Of a DNA stretch of 44,857 nt, positions 39,471 through 44,857 are shown piece after piece (positions within the stretch are counted from its first letter, which is position 1; every line of letters begins with the position of its first letter). Position numbers and translations under genes: made by a program. This DNA comes from Actinomycetes bacterium (GTDB lineage: Bacteria; Actinomycetota; Acidimicrobiia; Acidimicrobiales; Microtrichaceae), in assembly GCA_023392475.1 (NCBI GenBank), contig JAEVZA010000024.1, forward strand, positions 1 to 44,857, in the 5' to 3' direction. A model generated the notes under the pieces. It did no database searches. It was not told the DNA's origin and worked only from the letters and a program-made list of their open reading frames with translations.

Positions 39471-41099
39471 GTGGTGAGCGACGCGGCGCCGCGCCCCGCG
39501 GGCGACGCGCGCGTGCCCGACCAGACCGACCGGGCGCAGGGGGTGGCGGCCGGGGAGGTCGCCGCGGTGCGGCTGCTCGCGCAGGACCTGCTGCTCGACG
39601 GCGTGCGCACCTTCCTCTCGGTGCCCGGGCACCCCGCGTCCTCCCTGGCGGACGAGCTGCTCGCGCTCGGCGCACGGGTGGACGACGCGCACGACGAGAA
39701 GACGGCGGCCGAGATCGCGTACGGCTGCTCGATCGGCGGGTCGCCCGTCGCCGTGCTCACCAAGGGCAACGGCGCGCTGCTCGCTGCGGAGCCGCTGCAG
39801 AACGCGGGACCGCACGGCACCGGGGCGCCGCTGCTCCTCATCGTCGGCGACGACGTGCGGGCCAGCAGCTCGACCGTCCCGACCGACGCCCGCGTGCTCG
39901 GCGAGGTCCTCGGCCTGCCCGTGTTCGACCTCCCGGCGGGGCGGCTCCGTGGCGCCGCGGTGGCCGACGCGGTGGCGGCCTCGGCGACGCTGCGGCGCCC
40001 GGTGGTGCTCCGCTTCACGGAGTCGCTCGTGCGGACCGCCGTCGCTCCCGACCCGCCGGGCCCCGCGGGCGGCGCCCCGGCGGTCGAGCCGGATCCCGCA
40101 GCGGGGCTGCGGCTCACCAAGCTGTCGCGCTACCTGGACTTCGCGGTCGTCCGCGAGCCGGAGCTCCGACGGGTGGCCGACGCCGCGCCGCAGCTGCGGC
40201 TCGGCGCCTCGGCCCGGACGGTCGACGAACGGGTCGGCCTGCTCGCCGCCGGTGCCGCGTGGGAGCGCATCGTCGAGCGCCTGCCGTGGTCGACGCCCCT
40301 GCCGGCGCTCGCGCTGACGTGCATCCACCCGCTGCCCGCCGCGGCCGTGGACTTCTGCCGCTCGCTCGACCGGGTGGTCGTGGTCGAGGAGGGCCGTCCG
40401 GTCGTGGAGGACGCGCTGCAGCTCGCGCTGGTGCGCGCCGGCGTTGGGTGCCGCGTCGACGGGCAGCGCAACGGGCTCCTCCCGGCCCTCGGCGCGGAGC
40501 GACCGTCCGACGTGCTGCGCGCCGTGCACGGCGACCCGGTCGAGCCGCCGGTGCTCGAGGCGCGGCCGGTGCCGACGGACGCGGCGACGCACCCGTTCGC
40601 CGCGGTCTTCGACGCCCTCGCGGCGGTGCGGTCGCGCACGGGCGTGCCGGTCGAGAGCTGCGTCGGGTCCTGCATCAGCGCGGCCTACCCGCCGTGGTCG
40701 GTGGTGGACGCGGCGCTCAACCTCGGCGGCTCGGTCGCGGTGGCGGCCGGTGTCGCCGCCGCCACGGACGAGCCGGCGATCGCCCTCATCGGGGACTACG
40801 CGCTGGTGCACTCCGGACGGTCCGCGCTCGACCAGGTCCACCAGCGGGGGCTGCCCGTGCTCACGGTCGTGCTCGACAACGGCCGCTCGGCGAAGACCGG
40901 AGGCCAGGAGTCGGCGGTGTCGGCCTCGCTGGCCGACCAGGCGCCGCTCGACCTGGACGACCTCGTCCGCCGGGGGACGCCCGACCGGCGCGTCGAGCAC
41001 GTGCGGCTCCCGGTGACCGGCACCGCCGAGCTCACGACGCTCGTCGAGGAGCTGCTGGCGGACCTACCGGCGGTGCTCGTCGTCCACGACGGACCCTGA
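39471..41099 (+). CDS. IorA-like thiamine-diphosphate enzyme
   Basis: 542-residue TPP-dependent protein resembling the alpha subunit of indolepyruvate:ferredoxin oxidoreductase. The N-terminal pyrimidine domain has HDEKTAAEIAYGCSIGG with a candidate catalytic glutamate (about residue 76). The middle domain has CIHPLPAAAVDFCRSL and VVVVEEGRPVVEDALQ. The C-terminal diphosphate domain has SCVGSCISAAYPPWSVVDAA, LIGDYALVHSG and VVLDNGRSAKTGGQ. The ferredoxin-like C-terminal domain of IorA (two 4Fe-4S motifs) is missing, and no IorB gene is adjacent. It may be a decarboxylase or an oxidoreductase using a distant partner. GTG 39471 or 39474. Confidence 0.75.
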   Translation: MVSDAAPRPAGDARVPDQTDRAQGVAAGEVAAVRLLAQDLLLDGVRTFLSVPGHPASSLADELLALGARVDDAHDEKTAAEIAYGCSIGGSPVAVLTKGNGALLAAEPLQNAGPHGTGAPLLLIVGDDVRASSSTVPTDARVLGEVLGLPVFDLPAGRLRGAAVADAVAASATLRRPVVLRFTESLVRTAVAPDPPGPAGGAPAVEPDPAAGLRLTKLSRYLDFAVVREPELRRVADAAPQLRLGASARTVDERVGLLAAGAAWERIVERLPWSTPLPALALTCIHPLPAAAVDFCRSLDRVVVVEEGRPVVEDALQLALVRAGVGCRVDGQRNGLLPALGAERPSDVLRAVHGDPVEPPVLEARPVPTDAATHPFAAVFDALAAVRSRTGVPVESCVGSCISAAYPPWSVVDAALNLGGSVAVAAGVAAATDEPAIALIGDYALVHSGRSALDQVHQRGLPVLTVVLDNGRSAKTGGQESAVSASLADQAPLDLDDLVRRGTPDRRVEHVRLPVTGTAELTTLVEELLADLPAVLVVHDGP

Positions 41100-41111
41100 G
41101 CCGGGCCGCGG

Positions 41112-41840
41112 TCAGCGCCCGCCCCGGCGCTCCCGCAGGATCGTGCGCAGGATCCGCGCCCCGTCCCGCACGGGGTGGAGGTTCGACTCGCCGTGCAGGC
41201 GCCGGTGCTCGACCGACGGCACCTCCGCCACGACCAGGCCCGCCCGCGCCGCCTGCGCGTTGATCAGCGCCTCGACCTCGAACCCCTCGCAGTCGGGCAG
41301 CACCACGTCGCGGTCGTCGCGCCGGAAGGCCATGTAGCCGTAGAGCAGGTCGGTGTGGCGCGTCCCGTGGATCGAGTTGAACACGCGGCAGATGATGCGG
41401 CTGCCGGCGTCGCGCAGCGGGGTCGAGTCGGCGCTGCCGCCGCCCGGGAGGTACCGCGACCCCTTCACGAAGCCGGCGCCGCCGTCGAGCGCGGCGAGCA
41501 TCGCGTCGAGCTCGTCCGGGTCGTTGGAGCCGTCGCCGTCCATCGTCACGACGACGTCGCCGGTCGCGGCGAGCATCCCCGCCCGCAGCGCCCGGCCCTT
41601 GCCCGGGCCGTCGGAGGTGACGACGACGACGTCGGGCCGGAGCGACCGGGCGACCGCGACCGTGTCGTCGGTGCAGCTGCTGTCGACCACGACCACCTCG
41701 TCGACCAGGTCGGGCAGGGCGGTGAGCACCGTCGGCAGGTTGAGCGCCTCGTTCTTGCACGGGATCACCACGCTCACGCGCCGCGGCGGCGCGCCCTCGC
41801 CGGTGTCGCCGGCTGCCGGTGTGCCGGTTCCCTCGCCCAC
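41112..41840 (-). CDS. Glycosyltransferase family 2, DPM1-like
   Basis: 242-residue GT-A fold transferase. The nucleotide-binding start is VSVVIPCKNEALNLPTVLTA, followed by DEVVVVDSSCTDDT. The metal-binding D-x-D is in VTMDGDGSNDPDEL, and GFVKGSRYLPGG with DLLYGYMAFRRD follow, as in polyprenyl-phosphate mannose or glucose synthases. There are no C-terminal membrane helices. It would make the lipid-linked sugar used by GT-C enzymes such as those at 36251 or 7574. GTG 41840 has AGGAGG four bases upstream, one of the best ribosome-binding sites in the window. It converges with the TPP enzyme. Confidence 0.9.
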   Translation of the reverse strand: MGEGTGTPAAGDTGEGAPPRRVSVVIPCKNEALNLPTVLTALPDLVDEVVVVDSSCTDDTVAVARSLRPDVVVVTSDGPGKGRALRAGMLAATGDVVVTMDGDGSNDPDELDAMLAALDGGAGFVKGSRYLPGGGSADSTPLRDAGSRIICRVFNSIHGTRHTDLLYGYMAFRRDDRDVVLPDCEGFEVEALINAQAARAGLVVAEVPSVEHRRLHGESNLHPVRDGARILRTILRERRGGR

Positions 41841-41924
41841 GATCCCTCCTGGCGCCGCCGGCGGGGGAGCGTAGCGGGCGCCTCCCCGGTCCGGCCCGCC
41901 CGGCGACGCGCCGGCCCCGGCGGA

Positions 41925-42449
41925 CTAGGCCGCGGGACCGTCGGACGGTGCGCCGTCCGCGAGCAGCTCGTCGTAGAGCGCGAGTGTGCCCTCGTCGAAC
42001 GCCACCAGCACGACGTCCTCGATCGTCGCCGGGTGCAGCTCCCGGAGCGTGCGGACCGCCACGCCGGCCGCCGCCCGCGCCGGGTAGCCGTACACCCCCG
42101 TGGAGATGGCGGGGAAGGCGATCGAGGTCGCGCCGAGCGCGTCGGCGACCTCGATCGACCGTCGGTAGCAGGAGGCGAGCAGGTCGGCCTCGCCCTTGCC
42201 GCCGCCGTGCCACACCGGACCGACCGTGTGCACGACCCAGCGCGCGTGCAGGTCGTGGCCGCCCGTGGCCTTGGCGTCGCCCGTCCGGCAGCCGCCGAGC
42301 GCCTCGCACTCGGCGAGCAGCCCGGGTCCGGCGGCGGCGTGGATCGCGCCGTCGACGCCGCTGCCGCCGAGGAGCGACGTGTTCGCCGCGTTCACGACGG
42401 CGTCCACCTCGACGGCGGTGATGTCGCCCCGGACAGCGGTCAGCCTCAC
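41925..42449 (-). CDS. Macro-domain protein (MacroD-type)
   Basis: 174-residue stand-alone macro domain, binding or hydrolysing ADP-ribose derivatives such as O-acetyl-ADP-ribose or ADP-ribosylated proteins. Motifs: RGDITAVEVDAVVNAANTS (the Asn-Ala-Ala-Asn loop), LLGGSGVDGAIHAAAG, WVVHTVGPVW and FPAISTGVYGYP. These are the MacroD hydrolase elements, so activity is likely, though the acceptor is unknown. GTG 42449 overlaps the stop of the upstream GNAT gene (GTGA), so the two are coupled. Confidence 0.93.
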   Translation of the reverse strand: MRLTAVRGDITAVEVDAVVNAANTSLLGGSGVDGAIHAAAGPGLLAECEALGGCRTGDAKATGGHDLHARWVVHTVGPVWHGGGKGEADLLASCYRRSIEVADALGATSIAFPAISTGVYGYPARAAAGVAVRTLRELHPATIEDVVLVAFDEGTLALYDELLADGAPSDGPAA

Positions 42450-42946
42450 AGCAGCCGCTCCATGACCACGACGTCGTGGAAGCGGCCGAACTTGCGCCCC
42501 ACCTGCAGCTCCTTCCCCACGATCTCGAACCCGGCGGCGCGGTGGAGGGAGATGGACGCCTCGTGGCCGTCGACGATCTTGGCCATCAGCGCGTGGAACC
42601 CGTGCGCCCGTGCGGTGCCGACCAGGGCGTCGACGATCGCGGCGCCGATGCCCTCGCCGCGGTGCGCGCCATGGACGTACACCGAGTCCTCGACCGTCGC
42701 CGCGTACCCGGGCCGCTCCCGGTAGGGCGACAGCGCGCCGAACCCGACCACCTGCTCGACGCCGTCGGCGTCCGCGTCGACGGCCACGACCACGGCGTGG
42801 GCGCCCGACCGGTCCGAGATCCACTCGCGCTGCTCGGCCTCGGTGCGGGGGACGAGGTCGAAGGTGACCACGGAGGTGAGCACCTCGTGGTTGTAGATCT
42901 CGAGGATCGCGGTGGAGTCGGCCACCACCGCCGGGCGGATCTGCAC
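42446..42946 (-). CDS. GNAT acetyltransferase, PAT/Bar-like
   Basis: 166-residue acetyltransferase of the phosphinothricin acetyltransferase branch. Family segments: IRPAVVADSTAILEIYNHEV, VTFDLVPRT, EDSVYVHGAHRGEGIGAAIV (acetyl-CoA loop), ISLHRAAGFEIVGKE and KFGRFHDVVVMERLL. Natural substrates of this branch include methionine sulfoximine or sulfone and other amines. GTG 42946; it is the first gene of the pair with the macro-domain protein. Confidence 0.9.
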   Translation of the reverse strand: MQIRPAVVADSTAILEIYNHEVLTSVVTFDLVPRTEAEQREWISDRSGAHAVVVAVDADADGVEQVVGFGALSPYRERPGYAATVEDSVYVHGAHRGEGIGAAIVDALVGTARAHGFHALMAKIVDGHEASISLHRAAGFEIVGKELQVGRKFGRFHDVVVMERLL

Positions 42947-42991
42947 GCGACGGAAGGTAGCGGTGCCCGGGCCTGCCGGCGGCCCGATCGC

Positions 42992-44287
42992 TCAGGCGGC
43001 GCTGGTCGGCCGGGCGACCGGCGTCGGCTCGATGATGCCGATCGCACCGGTCATGGCCTCGACGCGGGCCCAGTCGGCCACCGCGTCGGACTCCGTCAGG
43101 AGGACGATCTGCTGGTGCTCCGAGGACCGGACCAGCACCTCGAGCATCGCCGGGAGCGAGGTGGGGTCCTGGTGGGCGAACGGCTCGTCGAGCAGCGCCG
43201 GGAAGCTCTCGCGGCCCGGGCCGAGGGTGCGGAGCTCGTTGAGGCGGCCGATCACGGCGTGCGCGATGGCCGCCGTGTCCTCGGCGCCCGCCGCGTCGTC
43301 CGCGCCGACGAACGGCTGGACGTCGGCCCGGAGCCGGGCGGCGGTGGTGATCTCGGCCCGGTTGGCGACCGCCCAGCGGACGTCGACCTCGCCGGCGAGG
43401 GCGTGCCACCGCTGCGACGCGTCGCGGTGCTCCTCGGCGGCCTGGATCAGGCGCTGTCGCCCCAGGTCCGAGCTCAGCAGGCTGTTGACCCGCTGGAGGT
43501 GGAAGCCGAGGTAGGACTGCGCCCCCGCGTCGGCGAGCGCCGCCTCCTCCTGGGCCCGCGCCTGCTCGTTGCGGCGCCAGTAGACGACCGACACGGCCAC
43601 GGCGAGCCCGGCCACGAGGGCGAGCGGGACGACGGCCAGGGTGCCGATCAGCCGGGCGGCGGGCACGGCCAGCAGGGCCGCGAACCCGGCGACCAGGAAG
43701 GTCAGGCGACGGACCTGCTCGCTGTCGGCCTGCGACTTCTCGAAGGCCTCGTGGTGGTGCTCGATCCGCTCGATGACCTCGGCGTCCTCGACGCTGGTGC
43801 CGACGGCGTCGGCCTCCTCCTCGAGGCGGCGCTCGGCGATGACGAGCGCCTCGGCCGCCACCCACAGCTCGTTCTGCTCCACCCGGGAGAGCTGCTGGAT
43901 GTAGCGGTCGCGCTCGGTGGTCTCGGCCAGGTCCTGGGCGCCGAAGCGCATCACCCGACGGGCGCCCCGGGGGTCGAGCCCGGCGCGCGAGAGGAGGTCG
44001 ATGGCACCGCTGGCGTCGGTGAACTGCGCCGTCACGTCCACCTTGCGGTCCACGTCGATCACCCGGTGCGGGGCGCCGCTCGGCCGGAAGATCGCGAAGC
44101 GGTGCCCGTTGCCGGCCACGAGCTCGAGGTGGATGCCCGACCGGGAGTTGCCCAGGGCCCCGACGAACTCGTTCACCAGGCCGTCCCGCTCCATCTGGGA
44201 CAGACCCGCGATCACGGTGAGGCGCGGGTGGAGGTCGAAGGCGATCGTGTTCTCGCCGCTCTCGATCACGAGTCGTTCGAACTGCAC
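42992..44287 (-). CDS. Membrane protein with degenerate ABC/SMC-like ATPase fold
   Basis: 431-residue protein, not firmly recognised. The start (FERLVIESGENTIAFDLHPR then LTVIAGLSQMERDGLVNEF) aligns with the first strand and P-loop region of RecF/SbcC-like ATPases, but the Walker A glycines and lysine are absent. The far C terminus retains FPALLDEPFAHQDP (Walker B Asp367, Glu368, D-loop), and VLLTESD sits where the H-loop would be, with no histidine. Between them are heptad-like helices, two adjacent membrane helices (about 194-212, 216-236) and another helical part, in place of a long coiled coil. Nucleotide hydrolysis is doubtful. GTG 44287. Divergent from tRNA-Thr. Confidence 0.7.
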   Translation of the reverse strand: MQFERLVIESGENTIAFDLHPRLTVIAGLSQMERDGLVNEFVGALGNSRSGIHLELVAGNGHRFAIFRPSGAPHRVIDVDRKVDVTAQFTDASGAIDLLSRAGLDPRGARRVMRFGAQDLAETTERDRYIQQLSRVEQNELWVAAEALVIAERRLEEEADAVGTSVEDAEVIERIEHHHEAFEKSQADSEQVRRLTFLVAGFAALLAVPAARLIGTLAVVPLALVAGLAVAVSVVYWRRNEQARAQEEAALADAGAQSYLGFHLQRVNSLLSSDLGRQRLIQAAEEHRDASQRWHALAGEVDVRWAVANRAEITTAARLRADVQPFVGADDAAGAEDTAAIAHAVIGRLNELRTLGPGRESFPALLDEPFAHQDPTSLPAMLEVLVRSSEHQQIVLLTESDAVADWARVEAMTGAIGIIEPTPVARPTSAA

Positions 44288-44342
44288 GACCGGGGCATCG
44301 GCCGTGGGGCTCCGTTCCTTGAGCCCGATGCCGACGGACCAC

Positions 44343-44395
44343 CCCGCCGTGGCGGGCGGCGACGGTTGTGGCCGGGTCGGCCCGCTCGCTAGTCT
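44343..44395 (+). promoter_or_regulatory. tRNA-Thr promoter with upstream inverted repeat
   Basis: CCCGCC-GT-GGCGGG at 44343-44356 is identical to the repeat at 11522-11535. TTGTGG (44366-44371), an 18-base gap and TAGTCT (44390-44395) form the core promoter, again as at nuo. This probably drives both tRNAs and perhaps tuf. Confidence 0.55.
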
Positions 44396-44429
44396 CGGCA
44401 GCCGGTCCGTCGGCCCGTCCGTCGGTCAC

Positions 44430-44502
44430 GCCCCCTTAGCTCAGTCGGCAGAGCGCTTCCATGGTAAGGAAGAGGTCGTCAGTTCGATTCTGACAGGGGG
44501 CT
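44430..44502 (+). tRNA. tRNA-Thr (anticodon GGT)
   Basis: 73-nt cloverleaf: acceptor GCCCCCT pairs with AGGGGGC; D arm TAGCTCAGTCGGCAGAGC; anticodon stem CTTCC/GGAAG with loop ATGGTAA (GGT at 44463-44465); T arm GTCAG-TTCGATT-CTGAC; discriminator T 44502. CCA is not encoded. Confidence 0.94.
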
Positions 44503-44581
44503 CGCACAGGTCCGCCGCCGGTGGCGTCGGGCCCGTCCGCCGGTCCTCGGCCTCCACCCACGGTGGCCCGGTCCGGCACCG

Positions 44582-44658
44582 GGCGGCGTAGCTCAGTTGG
44601 TGAGAGCACTCGGCTCATAATCGAGGGGTCGTCGGTTCGAGTCCGACCGCCGCTACCA
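44582..44658 (+). tRNA. tRNA-Met (anticodon CAT), elongator-type
   Basis: Acceptor GGCGGCG pairs with CGCCGCT (G1:T72 wobble). The anticodon loop is CTCATAA with CAT at 44616-44618, and the T arm is GTCGG-TTCGAGT-CCGAC. Discriminator A 44655 is followed by an encoded CCA. It lacks the C1/A72 mismatch and three G-C anticodon-stem pairs of initiator tRNA. The tRNA-Thr/tRNA-Met pair near tuf/secE is familiar in actinobacteria and favours elongator Met; an Ile (lysidine) tRNA is not fully excluded. Confidence 0.9.
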
Positions 44659-44732
44659 CATCCAGCCCGAAGACAGCATCCAGATCACGCGACCAACCCG
44701 TCGTCAACAGGGAACACAGGAGAAGGGTCACC

Positions 44733-44857
44733 ATGGCCAAGGAGAAGTTCGAGCGGACGAAGCCTCATGTGAACGTGGGGACGATGGGTCACATCGATCA
44801 TGGGAAGACGACGTTGACGGCGGCGATCACGAAGACGTTGGCGGATCGTGTGCCGGG
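44733..44857 (+). CDS. tuf: Elongation factor Tu, N-terminal fragment
   Basis: The first 41 residues of EF-Tu, the GTPase that delivers aminoacyl-tRNA to the ribosome; the gene runs off the window. MAKEKFERTKPHVNVGTMGH leads into the G1 P-loop GHIDHGKTTLT. ATG 44733 has AGGAGAAGGG upstream. Third codon positions here include several T-ending codons and TTG (CCT, CAT, GGT, GAT, CGT), unlike the C-ending bias of neighbouring genes. Position after tRNA-Thr and tRNA-Met is a common tuf arrangement. Confidence 0.97.
   Translation, partial: MAKEKFERTKPHVNVGTMGHIDHGKTTLTAAITKTLADRVP

Noticed and set aside
42446..42946. Herbicide (phosphinothricin) resistance gene
   Set aside because: PAT-like GNATs are common housekeeping enzymes and nothing nearby points to phosphinothricin.
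44582..44658. Initiator tRNA-fMet
   Set aside because: The acceptor end and anticodon stem lack the initiator features (C1/A72 mismatch, three consecutive G-C pairs).
1..44857. CRISPR arrays, prophage or insertion-sequence transposase genes
   Set aside because: No regularly spaced repeats, no phage structural genes and no transposase motif were seen; the 1.1-kb inverted-repeat unit is the only mobile-like segment.

Overview
The window is very GC-rich bacterial chromosome with GTG starts as common as ATG, GTGA/ATGA stop-start overlaps, many starts preceded by a TANNNT box at leaderless distance, and tRNA-Thr/tRNA-Met directly before tuf. Together these point to an actinobacterium. The CSLREA-type beta-helix lipoprotein, the paired cell-surface glycan loci and the protein families suggest an Acidimicrobiia-like lineage, but that is inference. 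No stretch over 300 bases lacks a gene.

Layout. (1) 1-11.4 kb, surface-polysaccharide region. A forward operon holds the end of a GT4 glycosyltransferase, a PaaK/CapK-like adenylate-forming enzyme, a second GT4 and a GNAT. A reverse gene encodes a parallel beta-helix lipoprotein, and a divergent gene encodes a radical SAM protein with its SPASM-like cysteine module at the N terminus. A reverse operon holds a DegT-type aminotransferase, an undecaprenyl-phosphate sugar transferase, a GT-C-like membrane protein and a low-molecular-weight tyrosine phosphatase. (2) 11.5-23.4 kb, respiratory complex I: nuoA-B-C-D-H-I-J-K-L-M-N with no nuoE/F/G, followed by a homologue of the complex I assembly methyltransferase NDUFAF7. 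(3) 23.37-24.47 kb, a 1,097-bp unit: one AbiEi/DUF559-like gene enclosed by two 54-bp self-complementary inverted copies of the same sequence. (4) 24.5-29.2 kb, housekeeping: acetyl-CoA synthetase, a HAD phosphatase, HtpX, a GNAT, YajQ and tRNA-Tyr. (5) 29.3-41.8 kb, a second surface-modification region: a DUF5989/SxtK-like peptide, a carbamoyltransferase, an SxtJ-like membrane domain fused to an SGNH hydrolase, a second SGNH protein, a second SPASM-first radical SAM paralogue, a GT-C-like membrane protein, a B12-type radical SAM protein, an IorA-like thiamine-diphosphate enzyme and a GT2. (6) 41.9-44.9 kb: a macro-domain protein, a PAT-like GNAT, a membrane-anchored degenerate ABC/SMC-like protein, tRNA-Thr, tRNA-Met and the start of tuf.

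How it fits together. Regions 1 and 5 read as building, decorating (carbamoylation, acylation or deacylation, radical chemistry) and regulating cell-surface glycans. Region 2 is a proton-pumping core whose electron-input module is not encoded here. The nuo and tRNA-Thr promoters share the same architecture, including an identical upstream 14-bp inverted repeat. The items most worth following up are the inverted-repeat-enclosed AbiEi/DUF559 gene, the NDUFAF7 homologue in the nuo cluster, the Sxt-like carbamoylation set with its SxtJ-SGNH fusion, the SPASM-first radical SAM pair and the degenerate ABC-like membrane protein.
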